A stretch of 39,983 bases of DNA, from NCBI RefSeq assembly GCF_016841685.1, contig NZ_JAENYR010000029.1:1-39983 (forward strand), written 5' to 3'. Position numbers and translations under genes: made by a program. The DNA is from Thiohalomonas denitrificans (GTDB taxonomy: Bacteria > Pseudomonadota > Gammaproteobacteria > Thiohalomonadales > Thiohalomonadaceae). This document shows positions 1 through 7,921 of this stretch, in pieces (position 1 is the stretch's first letter; each line of letters starts with the position of its first letter). The notes under the pieces are model-generated. The model searched no databases and was not told the DNA's origin. It saw only the letters and a program-made list of their open reading frames with translations.

Positions 1-130
1 GAGCCACAGCGACGCGGCAATCTGGGGTTTGGGAGCAGGAGATTACTTCGTCGCCTGGGGCTCGGCTTTGGCATCCTGCGTCGCTCTACCACCTACATCC
101 ATGTAGGCGTCCTCGTAATGACAGCGGGGG
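1..130. repeat. Composite palindromic intergenic repeat upstream of narJ
   Basis: This non-coding stretch combines two repeat motifs. The outer part (AGCGACGCGGCAATCT near 9-24, AGATTACTTCGTCGC near 40-54 and CCTCGTAATGACA near 111-123) resembles the common proteobacterial repeat that carries GAAGCAATCTC and GAGATTGCTTCGTCGC arms. Inside it, at about 57-108, lies a hairpin module with CTCGG, GGCATCCTGCGTCGCTCTACC and the stem CCTACAT-CC-ATGTAGG. The same module recurs inside MITE-like elements near 8593, 8955 and 39901. The window starts inside the element, so its left limit is unknown. The upstream narG and narH genes are presumably outside the window. Confidence 0.6.
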
Positions 131-170
131 GAAGTTCATCATGGCCCTCTGGGCCAAAGGAGAAACACCC

Positions 171-893
171 ATGCTGACGTTCAAAGTGCTCTCACTGCTG
201 CTTCGCTATCCCAGTGAAGAGATACATGCGGCGCTGCGTGAAATGCCTGCCGTTCTCGAAGAGGAGCAGCTGGTGCCGGCGCCGCGTCGAAAGGCATTGC
301 TTGCGCTGATCGGGGAGTTGCAGGGGATGGACGTTATCGCAGCCCAGGAGCGCTATGGGGAGCTGTTCGATCGCGGCCGCAAACTTTCGCTACATATCTT
401 TGAGCACACCCATGGCGAGTCGCGTGATCGCGGTCCGGCGATGGTGCAGCTGATGAATAATTATCAGGAATGCGGCTTTGAATTGGCGGCACGCGAGCTG
501 CCCGATTATGTCCCTCTGGTACTGGAATTCCTGGCCGAGCGGCCGCTAGAAGAGGCAACGGAGATGTTGGGCGAGGCAATGCCGGTACTCACACTGGTTG
601 CGGCCCGGCTGCATGAGCGCGGTAGCCGATATGCCGCGGTACTCGATGCCTTGGAGGCGATTGCCGGGGCACCGGATGCTGCAGACGAACTACGCCGCAA
701 GGCGGCGGAAGAGGGGCCCGACGAAGCGATCATCAATATGGACAAAATATGGGAGGAAGAGGCGATCACCTTCACTCACGAGTCGGCGCTGGAGGGTTGC
801 GGCAACAACGGGGCGGCAACCACACTCGAGCAGCCGGTGCAATGGGATATCGGGCTGCGGCGCACCACTACCGCTCCGGATTCTAATCGCTAG
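171..893 (+). CDS. narJ: Nitrate reductase molybdenum cofactor assembly chaperone NarJ
   Basis: Dedicated cytoplasmic chaperone that binds the NarG catalytic subunit, helps load molybdenum cofactor and iron-sulfur clusters, and holds NarGH back from the membrane until mature. It does not stay in the final enzyme. The 240-residue product is all-helical and close to the usual NarJ length of about 236. It carries the family stretch with LSLHIFEHTHGESRDRG, matching the conserved H/E-rich region of NarJ/NarW. The ATG at 171 was chosen because AAAGGAGA at 156-163 is well spaced from it; an in-frame ATG at 141 lacks such a site. narI follows after 12 bases, so the two are cotranscribed. Family assignment is firm; only the start is open. 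Confidence 0.93.
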   Translation: MLTFKVLSLLLRYPSEEIHAALREMPAVLEEEQLVPAPRRKALLALIGELQGMDVIAAQERYGELFDRGRKLSLHIFEHTHGESRDRGPAMVQLMNNYQECGFELAARELPDYVPLVLEFLAERPLEEATEMLGEAMPVLTLVAARLHERGSRYAAVLDALEAIAGAPDAADELRRKAAEEGPDEAIINMDKIWEEEAITFTHESALEGCGNNGAATTLEQPVQWDIGLRRTTTAPDSNR

Positions 894-905
894 CGAGGCG
901 TTGTC

Positions 906-1586
906 ATGGAGTATCTCAATCAGCTCATCTTCGGCGTTGGCCCCTATCTGGCAGGCACGGTCTTCATCCTCGGCAGCATCCTGCGCTACGAACGGGGCCA
1001 GTACACCTGGCGTGCCATGTCCAGTCAGATGCTGCATAACACCCGAAGTTACCGCGTCGGTAATCTCCTGTTCCATATCGGCATCCTGTCGCTTTTCCTT
1101 GGTCACCTGGTAGGGCTACTGACGCCGCAGCCCCTCTATCACGCCATCGGGATTACTTCCGGCACCAAGCAGATTCTGTCGATGGTCATTGGTGGAGCGT
1201 TCGGGATCATCTGCCTGGCGGGCATCTCCGTCATTCTGTGGCGCCGCTTTATGGTGCCCGCCGTCCGCGCCAACAGTTCGCCGATGGATAATTTCATTCT
1301 GGTGTTGTTGGGGCTGCAGCTGATCACCGGCTTTGTGACGATTTATGTCTCGCGCCACCATCTGGAGGGCCAGGTGATGACCGAGCTGGCGAACTGGGCA
1401 CAGCACATCGTCACCTTCCAGTCCGGGGCCTGGCTATTCGTGCTGGAGGTGCCGTGGCCCTACAAGATCCATATTGCGCTTGGACTGTTGATGTTCGCGG
1501 CCTTTCCGTTCAGCCGCCTGGTCCATATCTGGAGCTGGCCGTGGGCCTACCTGCGGCGCAACTATCAGGTCGTGCGGGCGCGGTGA
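906..1586 (+). CDS. narI: Respiratory nitrate reductase gamma subunit NarI (cytochrome b)
   Basis: Membrane anchor and quinol oxidase subunit of the NarGHI nitrate reductase. It carries two b hemes and passes quinol electrons to the NarH iron-sulfur clusters. The 226-residue product has about five hydrophobic spans. Histidines at 57, 67, 189 and 207 fit the four heme ligands of the E. coli protein (56, 66, 187, 205). The N-terminal MEYLNQLIFGVGPYLAG and the C-terminal helix with FSRLVHIWSWP are typical. It lies 12 bases after narJ and before a rotamase gene. With narG/H presumably just upstream of the window, this points to anaerobic nitrate respiration. Nothing looks damaged. Confidence 0.96.
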   Translation: MEYLNQLIFGVGPYLAGTVFILGSILRYERGQYTWRAMSSQMLHNTRSYRVGNLLFHIGILSLFLGHLVGLLTPQPLYHAIGITSGTKQILSMVIGGAFGIICLAGISVILWRRFMVPAVRANSSPMDNFILVLLGLQLITGFVTIYVSRHHLEGQVMTELANWAQHIVTFQSGAWLFVLEVPWPYKIHIALGLLMFAAFPFSRLVHIWSWPWAYLRRNYQVVRAR

Positions 1587-1621
1587 GGAGTGTTTAACCG
1601 CAAAGGCGAGAAACAGAAAAG

Positions 1622-1759
1622 AATGCACCGCAGAGGCGCAGAGTACGCTGAGGATCGAATTTCCTGAGATGGACGTCACTGCTTCATCTTTATCTTTGGC
1701 TTTTGGTGCGACCATAAGCATCGGTGTTCTCTGTGTTCTCTGCGTCTCTGCGGTGCATT
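1622..1759. repeat. Inverted repeat in the narI-rotamase gap
   Basis: AATGCACCGCAGAGGCGCAG starting at 1622 is mirrored by CTGCGTCTCTGCGGTGCATT ending at 1759. The arms are about 24 bases with roughly two mismatches, separated by about 90 bases. The motif CCGCAGAGGCGCAGAG is widespread in intergenic repeats of proteobacteria, so this is probably a dispersed palindromic element inside the nar operon rather than a gene. It could fold in the mRNA between narI and the downstream gene. Confidence 0.65.
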
Positions 1760-1786
1760 TATGAATATTCGGGCAAGAGGAGCCGC

Positions 1787-2575
1787 ATGATGGATATCGT
1801 CGTGAACGGCAGAACGATCAGCGAAGCCGACATCCATCGGGAGATGCAGTACCACCCGGCGGGCTCGGCCGCCGAGGCCAGAGAGGCTGCCTCGCGGGCC
1901 TTGGGGATCCGGGAATTGCTGCTGGATGAGGCCGCGCGTCTGGAGATCGAGACCTGTCCCGAACCCGGCGAGGAGGATGAAGAGGCACGCATCCGGTCTC
2001 TCATCGAGCAGGAGGTGAAGACCCCGGAACCCGATATCGAGAGCTGCCGGCGCTACTACGAAAACAATCGGCAACAGTTGCGCTCGCCCTGGCTCCATGA
2101 GGTCTCGCACATCTTCCTGCCGGTGCCCGAGGAGCCTGTGGCACGCGGGCAAACGGAGCAGCAGGCCCGCGAATTGATTGCCGAGCTGGGGGATGACGTT
2201 CACCGCTTTGCCGATTTAGCCCAGCGCTATTCGGCCTGTCCGTCTCGTGAATCCGGCGGTAGCCTGGGGGTGCTGGGCCCGGGACAGACCCCGCCCGAGT
2301 TCGAGCGCGCACTGGCGCGGTTTACACCCGGCGGCATTGCCCCAGCTCCGGTGGAAACCCGCTATGGCTATCATGTAGTTTACCTGCAGTCCCGTCAGGG
2401 AGGGCACCTGTACAGCTTTGAGGAGGCACAGCCACTGGTGGCCGATTATCTGCGGGAAAGCCTTTTCCGGCGTGCCTTACTGGAGTATGTGCAGTCGTTG
2501 GCGAGTCGTGCCGAGATCAAGGGGGTCGATCTCGAATGTGCTGGAGAGGGTACGCCGATGGACTGTGGCGTGTGA
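1787..2575 (+). CDS. Parvulin-type peptidyl-prolyl isomerase of the nar operon
   Basis: PpiC/NifM-like prolyl isomerase of 262 residues, with an N-terminal helical part and a rotamase domain at about 105-215. The domain contains EVSHIFLPV, the FADLAQRYSACPSRESGGSLG stretch, PGQTPPEFERAL and YGYHVVYL, all parvulin signatures. No signal peptide is visible, so it should be cytoplasmic. A rotamase gene after narI is known from pseudomonad nar operons; a folding role for the nitrate reductase is an inference. The ATG at 1787 (or ATG at 1790) follows AGAGGAG at 1776-1782. Upstream in-frame sequence runs through a palindromic repeat and is unlikely to be coding. SPW gene 35 bases downstream may be in the same transcript. 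Confidence 0.87.
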   Translation: MMDIVVNGRTISEADIHREMQYHPAGSAAEAREAASRALGIRELLLDEAARLEIETCPEPGEEDEEARIRSLIEQEVKTPEPDIESCRRYYENNRQQLRSPWLHEVSHIFLPVPEEPVARGQTEQQARELIAELGDDVHRFADLAQRYSACPSRESGGSLGVLGPGQTPPEFERALARFTPGGIAPAPVETRYGYHVVYLQSRQGGHLYSFEEAQPLVADYLRESLFRRALLEYVQSLASRAEIKGVDLECAGEGTPMDCGV

Positions 2576-2610
2576 CGGGGCGCCGATAATCGAATCAGAG
2601 GGAGTAGCTC

Positions 2611-2961
2611 ATGGCAATGCGTTGGCAGGACTGGATGAATCTGTTGTTGGGGATATGGCTTGTCGCCGCGCCTTACCTGATGATCTATGACCCGGGTTTT
2701 GATGGTATTGCCTCCTGGAATTCGTATCTGGTTGGCGCTGCCCTGGTCATCGTCACCGGCATTGACTTGATAAAACCAATGCCCTGGCGCGAGTGGGTGG
2801 TTCTGGTACTGGGCATCTGGCTGATCATCTCCGCATTCCTGCTCGGTTTTCTTGCGGGTAATCAGATCGCTCTCTGGAACGGGATCGTCACCGGGATTGT
2901 AGTTGTCATCGGATCGGCCAGCGCACTACGCGCCCCGGAAAAGGGCCCGCGCGGGGCCTGA
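2611..2961 (+). CDS. SPW-repeat integral membrane protein
   Basis: Small membrane protein of 116 residues made of two copies of the SPW motif unit. Each unit has a W-x-x-W start, LGIW, then a hydrophobic span and a WN pair (WQDWMNLLLGIWL...WNSYLVG and WREWVVLVLGIWL...WNGIVTG). Four transmembrane segments are expected. The biochemical function of SPW proteins is not known to me. GAGGGAGTAGCTC precedes the ATG at 2611. It lies 35 bases after the rotamase gene and about 75 bases before an exported hydrolase, so it may extend the nar transcript. Confidence 0.85.
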   Translation: MAMRWQDWMNLLLGIWLVAAPYLMIYDPGFDGIASWNSYLVGAALVIVTGIDLIKPMPWREWVVLVLGIWLIISAFLLGFLAGNQIALWNGIVTGIVVVIGSASALRAPEKGPRGA

Positions 2962-3037
2962 TTAAATCTCTTGAAGATACCGCTGCGCGGAACGATACTC
3001 CCTAACTTGAAAACAGGATGAACGAGGAGAAAACCCG

Positions 3038-3892
3038 ATGCCTGCACGGTTGGCCATTTTCATCATCGGCGCCTTTACGTGGGCCATTAGCAATACGGCG
3101 TTCGCGGCCGAGACCCGGATCACCTGGCACGGGCACGCCACCTTCGAGGTGGTGACGCCGAAGGGCAACGTCGTGCTCATCGATCCCTGGCTCAACAATC
3201 CGAAAAATCCCCAGGGGGGCGAGGACAAGGACCTGGTCGAGGAGCTCAAGCGGGCCGACTACATCCTGGTCACCCATGCCCACACGGATCACATCGGCGA
3301 TTCCAGCGCCATCGGCACCAGGACGGGCGCCGAACTGGTTGCACAGCCGGAGCTTGGCAAGCAGCTTATCAAGCTGATGGGTTTCCCGGCCAAGCAGTTC
3401 GGCTGGAATACCATGATGAACATGGGCGGCAGCCTGAGCCTCGCCGACGGGGAGATCACCGTCTCCATGACCGACGCCAAACACTCCAGCGGCATGGACA
3501 ACCCTTTCGCCAAAGAGGATGAGAAGACGCCACCGGTGGTGTACGCCGGGAACCCGGCCGGATTCGTGGTGCGCATCGAAGGCGGCCCGACCCTCTACCA
3601 CAGCGGCGACACCGACTATTTCGGCGACATGAAACTCATCGGCGAGCGCTACGCCCCCGACCTCGCCCTGCTGTGCGCCGGCGACCACTTCACCATGGAC
3701 CCGAAAACCGCCGCCCACGCCGCCAAGGCGGTGAATGCCAAGCTGTCAGTGCCGATGCATTGGGGCACCTTTCCGGTCCTCGCGCAGAGCATCGAGCCCT
3801 TCGTCAGCGAGGCCAAGTCCCTGGGCGTCGAAACCCATGTAATGAAACCGGGTGAGACGCTGGTCTACGAAGGCGACACCCTCAAGCAGTAA
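3038..3892 (+). CDS. Exported metallo-beta-lactamase-fold hydrolase (UPF0173-like)
   Basis: Metal-dependent hydrolase of 284 residues. A signal peptide of about 23 residues ends in NTAFA, so the enzyme is probably periplasmic. The core carries the HxHxDH metal motif at 80-85 (HAHTDH), an N-terminal THGHATFEV-like strand, a second-metal region YHSGDTDYFGD, and a late PMHWGTFP histidine. This pattern fits the UPF0173/UlaG-like branch, whose substrates are often unknown. GAGGAGAAAACCCG gives a clear ribosome site before ATG 3038. The gene ends before a repeat-rich gap and converges on the AcuI-like gene. The substrate cannot be deduced here. Confidence 0.88.
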   Translation: MPARLAIFIIGAFTWAISNTAFAAETRITWHGHATFEVVTPKGNVVLIDPWLNNPKNPQGGEDKDLVEELKRADYILVTHAHTDHIGDSSAIGTRTGAELVAQPELGKQLIKLMGFPAKQFGWNTMMNMGGSLSLADGEITVSMTDAKHSSGMDNPFAKEDEKTPPVVYAGNPAGFVVRIEGGPTLYHSGDTDYFGDMKLIGERYAPDLALLCAGDHFTMDPKTAAHAAKAVNAKLSVPMHWGTFPVLAQSIEPFVSEAKSLGVETHVMKPGETLVYEGDTLKQ

Positions 3893-3900
3893 AGCCAACT

Positions 3901-4064
3901 ACTCCCTCGTCCTCGGGAGTGACGATTAAATCAAGCAGTTGCCACTCAGCAGGTCTCCTCAACAAAGTCAGAGGCTTGCCCCCTCTCCCTCCGGGAGAGG
4001 GCCGGGGAGAGGGCGATCAAACGAGAGCAGTCGCCTTTTCCCCTCTCCCTCGGGAGAGCCGTAG
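3901..4064. repeat. GC-rich hairpin repeats in a convergent gap
   Basis: The gap between the hydrolase gene and the AcuI-like gene holds several stem-loops. ACTCCC at 3901-3906 pairs with GGGAGT at 3915-3920 just after the hydrolase stop. CCCTCTCCC at 3981-3989 pairs with GGGAGAGGG at 3993-4001, followed by a further GGGGAGAGGG. CCCTCTCCC recurs near 4041-4049 with a shorter partner. CCTCTCCC repeats of this kind are common in proteobacterial intergenic DNA. They could serve as transcription barriers between the convergent genes, but no uridine tract follows. Confidence 0.55.
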
Positions 4065-4084
4065 GATGCATTCTTCAGGGAATT

Positions 4085-4182
4085 CTAAAAATTCATTTTT
4101 CGTCACTCCCGCGAAAGCGGGAGCCCAGTAAAATCAGACGGCTGGATTCCCAGCTTTCGCGGAAATAGCGAATTTATAGAAG
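4085..4182 (+). repeat. 98-bp double-hairpin repeat, copy a
   Basis: Nearly identical, in opposite orientation, to 10902-10998. It starts CTAAAAATTCATTTTTCGTC, contains the hairpin CACTCCCGCGAAAGCGGGAG, a spacer with CCCAGTAAAAT, and a second hairpin with GGATTCCC and TTTCGCGG, and ends GAATTTATAGAAG. In this copy the second hairpin carries an extra base and substitutions, so it is partly degraded, while the copy near apbE is intact. It is probably a small dispersed palindromic element. Confidence 0.8.
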
Positions 4183-4220
4183 CGCCCTTCAAATGCACCG
4201 AACATGCTCCCGACACGCAC

Positions 4221-5195
4221 TTACTCCGGCAACTGCACCACCAACCTCCCCCGCACCTTCCCGGCCAACAACTCCGAAGCCATCGGAATCACCTCTTCAA
4301 GCCCTATCGTCCGACTGACCGAATCCAGCCTCTCCGGCTCCAAATCCGTCGCCAACCGACGCCAGGCGGCTTCGCGCTCGGCCTTCGGCGCATAGACGCT
4401 ATCGATGCCAACCAAGGTCACCCCGCGAAGGATGAACGGCGCCACCGTCGCCGGAAAATCCATACCCTGAGCAAGACCGCAGGCGGCGACAATCCCCCGG
4501 TACTGCATGCCCGCACAGACATTGGCCAGGGTTACGCTACCGAGCGTATCCACCGCCCCGGCCCATTGCTCCTTGGCCAGCGGCTTACCCGGCCGGGAAA
4601 GGGACTCGCGGTCAATGACCCGAGCAGCCCCCAATGCCTTCAGGTGTTCGCTCTCCTCCAGCCGGCCGGTCGAGGCCACCACCCGGTACCCCCGCTTCAC
4701 CAGTAGCAGGATCGCCACGCTGCCCACCCCGCCATTGGCACCCGTTACCAACACCTCGCCGTCATCGGGCGAAACACCCTGGCGCTCCAGCGCCTCGACG
4801 CAGAGCGCTGCCGTATAACCGGCCGTGCCGATCGCCATCGCCTGCCGTAGCGAAAAGGCCTCCGGCAGCGCCAGCAGCCAATCCCCCTTCACCCGAGCCC
4901 GCGCTGCCATACCGCCCCAGTGCGATTCACCGACACCCCAGCCGTTGAGGATCACCGCATCACCCGGTTTCCAGCGCGAATCCCGGCTCTCCACCACCGT
5001 CCCCGCCAGATCGATACCCGGCACCATTGGAAAGCGCCGCACCACCGGCCCCTTGCCGGTAATCGCCAGGGCATCCTTATAGTTCAGAGAGGAGTAGGCC
5101 ACCCGAACCGTCACATCGCCCTCGGGCAGATCGCCTTCATCCACATCCGCCAGCCGGGCGTCCCCGGTATCGTTCAGCAACAGCGCCTTAAACAT
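4221..5195 (-). CDS. acuI: YhdH/AcuI-family NADPH-dependent acryloyl-CoA reductase-like oxidoreductase
   Basis: Zinc-free medium-chain dehydrogenase/reductase of 324 residues, the family that includes E. coli YhdH and AcuI, which reduces acryloyl-CoA to propionyl-CoA with NADPH. Diagnostic stretches are [19 protein letters not shown] near 35-53, [12 protein letters not shown], the nucleotide-binding [10 protein letters not shown] around 149-158, and HLKALGA. The length matches the family. AGGTGAACC sits directly before the ATG. The gene is alone on its strand and faces the exported hydrolase. Family membership is strong; the exact acyl substrate is inferred. Confidence 0.9.
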   Translation of the reverse strand: MFKALLLNDTGDARLADVDEGDLPEGDVTVRVAYSSLNYKDALAITGKGPVVRRFPMVPGIDLAGTVVESRDSRWKPGDAVILNGWGVGESHWGGMAARARVKGDWLLALPEAFSLRQAMAIGTAGYTAALCVEALERQGVSPDDGEVLVTGANGGVGSVAILLLVKRGYRVVASTGRLEESEHLKALGAARVIDRESLSRPGKPLAKEQWAGAVDTLGSVTLANVCAGMQYRGIVAACGLAQGMDFPATVAPFILRGVTLVGIDSVYAPKAEREAAWRRLATDLEPERLDSVSRTIGLEEVIPMASELLAGKVRGRLVVQLPE

Positions 5196-5358
5196 GGTTC
5201 ACCTGTTCTCCTGGTCCTGGTTTCGATTCTGCACCCCCCGCCACCTGTTCACACAAGGCCCGCCCGAGAGATCGGAAAATACGGTAGATCGGAATCTACA
5301 TGAAAACCGCATCCTAATCGTAGTCCTTGGTTTATGGCGAACGTTATTTTTCAGAGCC

Positions 5359-5675
5359 ATGAGTGATAAAATGACGAGTATAACCGTCAACATGCAGTGG
5401 CTCTATTCGAATGCGATCGGTGGGGTAAAAGTGCAGGTGCCGTCGCGCTTCGCGGAAGAGCCCAAGCCATCTTGGCTAAAGATTATTCTGAACTTCTGGA
5501 TGAGGAATTTGGAAAAGAGGAGATCACCTGTCCCCAATGCGGTAGCACAGACTTTGAGCCGTTTACTAACGGAAGGAGACCAGCTTTTGTTGTCTTTTTG
5601 TTGGTCGGGTTTCCTCTTTTCTTTTACCGTCATGGACTCAGGTGTAAATCGTGCGGGAATTTCATTCAAACATAG
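5359..5675 (+). pseudogene. Frameshifted DUF2007-like zinc-ribbon membrane protein
   Basis: Two overlapping frames together make one recognisable protein. The first frame (from about 5359) encodes NMQWLYSNAIGGVKVQVP and FAEE up to 5460, typical of the second half of a DUF2007 domain. The protein then continues one frame over from 5460 with AQAILAKDYSELLDEEFG, CPQCGSTD, a hydrophobic span FVVFLLVGFPLFFY and CKSCG. One missing G in GAG-GCC at 5460/5461 would restore the frame. The four cysteines form a zinc ribbon around a membrane segment. The start of the DUF2007 domain also seems to be missing upstream. Alternatively the GTG at 5397 could start a 92-residue product. I recognise the family by pattern only. 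Confidence 0.6.
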
Positions 5676-5922
5676 CTATCCGCGCGAAGCGACCCGCAAG
5701 AGCGCGGCTTACCTGCCTGCGCGCAGCCTGGAGGCGCTTGCGTGGCAGGTGATGGTGCTGCCTGGCGCGGTGCGGCCAAAGCGAGTGGCAGCTCCGCCCA
5801 CCGCCATCCAATAATTCGCTCAACCCGACGCCGGGAAGTGATGCGGCACTTACCGGTGAGGTTCCGGGCCGCGCGGGTCAGAGGTTCGATATGTGAAGAA
5901 AACAGGACGGAGTGAGGGACGA

Positions 5923-6453
5923 ATGTCCGAAATCCTAATTGCCTATTCAACAACCGATGGTCATACAAAGGAAATTTCCAGTAGGCTGCGGCAGATAATC
6001 GAGCAGCAAGGCCACCGGGTATCCTTGATCTCTATTGATGATGAGCCGGATATCGACTTGGACAGGTTTGACAAAATAATCCTTGGGGCAAGTATCCGCT
6101 ACGGGAAACACAGCAAGCAGGTTCACAAGTTTATAGAAAAAAACCAAAGCATCCTCGAAAGTAAACCGAATGCCTTCTTTTCGGTAAATATCGTCGCCCG
6201 TAAGCCAGGCAAAAATACACCGCAAACCAATCCATATTTGCAGAAGTTTCTGAAACGAATTAAGTGGAACCCCAAAGAATTGGCGGTCTTTGCCGGGAAG
6301 ATAGATTATCCCAAATATCGTTTCTGGGACCGGCAGATGATACGGCTAATAATGTGGATGACAAAAGGACCTACCGATCCCAAGGCAGTGGTCGAATTTA
6401 CTGATTGGGAGCAGGTTGAGGCGTTTGGAAATCTTGTCGGCACAATGGAATGA
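5923..6453 (+). CDS. hemG: Menaquinone-dependent protoporphyrinogen IX dehydrogenase HemG
   Basis: Flavodoxin-like enzyme of 176 residues that oxidises protoporphyrinogen IX to protoporphyrin IX in heme synthesis and passes electrons to the quinone pool. The FMN loop is YSTTDGHTKEIS near the N-terminus. Further HemG signatures are ILGASIRYG, FFSVNIVARKPGKNTPQTN, the membrane-interacting RFWDRQMIRLIMWMTKG and FTDWEQV. These align well with E. coli HemG in order and spacing. The ATG at 5923 gives the expected length; GAGGG lies just before it. Codon and base composition are more AT-rich than the neighbours, which hints at transfer. It ties in with the heme and cytochrome genes elsewhere in the window. 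Confidence 0.92.
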   Translation: MSEILIAYSTTDGHTKEISSRLRQIIEQQGHRVSLISIDDEPDIDLDRFDKIILGASIRYGKHSKQVHKFIEKNQSILESKPNAFFSVNIVARKPGKNTPQTNPYLQKFLKRIKWNPKELAVFAGKIDYPKYRFWDRQMIRLIMWMTKGPTDPKAVVEFTDWEQVEAFGNLVGTME

Positions 6454-6501
6454 ATAAAGGCTACGCTCATCAAGGCAAACATTCGACAGCGGACAAGCGA
6501 T

Positions 6502-6709
6502 ATGGCATTTGAGCTGAAAGAGTTCGTGCCTTGGGGCCGTTCTTTCCAGGAATATGTGGACATGTTCGCGCTCGCAGAAGAAGAGCTCGGAAAGGCGGTT
6601 CTCGGGTGTGGTGATGGTCCCGCCAGTTTCAACGCAGAACTGACAAAGCGTGGCGGAAGATTTGTCTCGGTTGATCCTCTCTACGCGTTCGGCGCAGATG
6701 CCATCTCGG
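6502..6709 (+). pseudogene. 5' fragment of a SAM-dependent methyltransferase
   Basis: About 69 residues starting MAFELKEFVPWGRSFQEY match the beginning of a class I SAM methyltransferase family. Motif I is seen as LGCGDGPASFN near 34-44 and the acidic end of the next strand as VSVDPLYAF near 55-63. At about 6709 the similarity stops. The frame then runs on for about 30 residues of unrelated sequence to a stop at 6801, while another frame picks up a transposase-like tail. The rest of the fold is missing, so it should be inactive. Family assignment rests on motif memory. Confidence 0.6.
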
Positions 6710-6853
6710 GCCTTCCTTGCTGGCGCCTGTACCATGCTGGAGATTGCAGAGCATTTCGGAATGCATTATTCGACAGTCAGCCGGGCGGTGCGCTGGTTTG
6801 AGGCGCGGAATGGGACATCTCCGCTGACTAACGGAAAGGAGGGGGAAGGGTGA
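6710..6853 (+). pseudogene. 3' fragment of a transposase with helix-turn-helix tail
   Basis: From about 6710, in a different frame from the methyltransferase fragment, the DNA encodes AFLAGACTMLEIAEHFGMHY followed by STVSRAVRWFEARNG. This is the C-terminal helix-turn-helix seen at the end of IS200-like/REP-associated tyrosine transposases. The catalytic part is absent. Its stop codon TGA at 6851-6853 overlaps the GTG start of pldA, and the strong AGGAGG before pldA lies inside this relic. It marks an old deletion or insertion junction. Confidence 0.55.
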
Positions 6854-7821
6854 TTTGCTGGGTGCCGACGTTTGGGGGCAAGACATTGGGGCGTATCAGG
6901 CGATTGAACCGCAGAAAGCGAGTGCGTGCGCCGGTGCTGCTACTGTTAGCGGGTACACTGTTGCCGACAGTGGCGGCTTCCGAGGATGGGCCGGGTGCCG
7001 GGTCTGAGTACGAGCCTGAGTACGAATCTGCGATCACACGGCGGCTCGAGCTGGAGTCGCGGCTCAACGACAATCCGTTTTCGATCACCCCCTACAAGCC
7101 GACTTACCTTCTTCCACTGGCCTACAGCTCGGACCGTCCCGTGAACGCCGAAGGCGATGAACTGGATCAGCTGGAGATGAAGTTCCAGGTGAGCCTCAAG
7201 GTACCGATTAGCAACAACCTGTTCGGCACTGGTACGCAATTCGCCTTCGGGTACACGCAGGTAGCCTATTGGCAGGCCTACAACAGCAACTATTCGTCTC
7301 CGTTCCGGGAGACCAACCACGAGCCGGAGTTGATGCTCGTCCATCCGCATCGCGCCACCTTGGGGCGAATTACCAGTCGAGTCTTTCGGCTCGGCGTCAG
7401 CCACCAGTCGAATGGCCGTTCTGGTCGAGAGTCGCGCAGTTGGAACCGGGTTTACGTCGATTTCATGATGGAGTCGGGCGATTGGTATTTAAGCCTCAAG
7501 CCATGGTGGCGCATACCGGAGTCGGAAAAACAGGACCCGGACGATCCCTCGGGTGACGACAACCCCGATATCCACCGGTACATGGGGAACTTCGAGTTCA
7601 GCGGGCTCTATTACCAAGGTGCCCGGACCTACGGTTTCATGGTTCGGAACAACCTGCGGAGTGACAACCGGGGTGCACTGCAGCTGGACGGGACCTTCCC
7701 CATTGGGGACCAGATGCGGGGCTACGCACAGTTGTTTAGCGGCTACGGTGAAAGTCTCATCGACTATGATCGCTACTCCAATCGATTCAGCCTCGGCGTG
7801 ATGCTGACCAATTGGCTTTGA
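6850..7821 (+). CDS. pldA: Outer membrane phospholipase A (OMPLA)
   Basis: Outer membrane beta-barrel lipase that hydrolyses phospholipids in the outer leaflet and helps keep membrane asymmetry; the enzyme works as a calcium-bound dimer. Of 323 residues, the catalytic set is H185, S187 and N199, in HQSNGR and SRSWNR, with the same spacing as H142, S144 and N156 of E. coli. Other family stretches are YKPTYLLP, YTQVAYWQAYN and SSPFRETNHEPEL. The chain ends in an aromatic-rich strand. The GTG at 6850 follows AGGAGG at 6837-6842; it gives a long basic n-region before a signal-like LLLLAGTLLPTVAA. A later GTG at 6922 is an alternative start. The start overlaps the stop of a transposase relic (GTGA). 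Confidence 0.93.
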   Translation: MICWVPTFGGKTLGRIRRLNRRKRVRAPVLLLLAGTLLPTVAASEDGPGAGSEYEPEYESAITRRLELESRLNDNPFSITPYKPTYLLPLAYSSDRPVNAEGDELDQLEMKFQVSLKVPISNNLFGTGTQFAFGYTQVAYWQAYNSNYSSPFRETNHEPELMLVHPHRATLGRITSRVFRLGVSHQSNGRSGRESRSWNRVYVDFMMESGDWYLSLKPWWRIPESEKQDPDDPSGDDNPDIHRYMGNFEFSGLYYQGARTYGFMVRNNLRSDNRGALQLDGTFPIGDQMRGYAQLFSGYGESLIDYDRYSNRFSLGVMLTNWL

Positions 7822-7855
7822 ACAGGCGGTTCTTGCGGCCGTCAATCCAGGGGTG

Positions 7856-7895
7856 TCCGGGTAAGCTTCCGTCCGGGTACGGTTCCGGGTAAGCT
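7856..7895. repeat. Short direct repeats TCCGGGTA x3
   Basis: TCCGGGTAAGCT occurs at 7856-7867 and again at 7884-7895, with a third TCCGGGTA at 7872-7879 between them. They lie between pldA and the cold-shock gene. No function is evident; they could be local slippage products or weak regulator sites. Confidence 0.45.
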
Positions 7896-7921
7896 CGCTG
7901 TTGAATCTAGGCACCAAAGCA

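Noticed and set aside
5815-5890. Integron attC-like sequence (AATTCGCTCAACCCGACGCC and a weak 3' partner) before hemG
   Set aside because: The core sites RYYYAAC and GTTRRRY are not present, the arms pair poorly, and no integrase or cassette array is seen.
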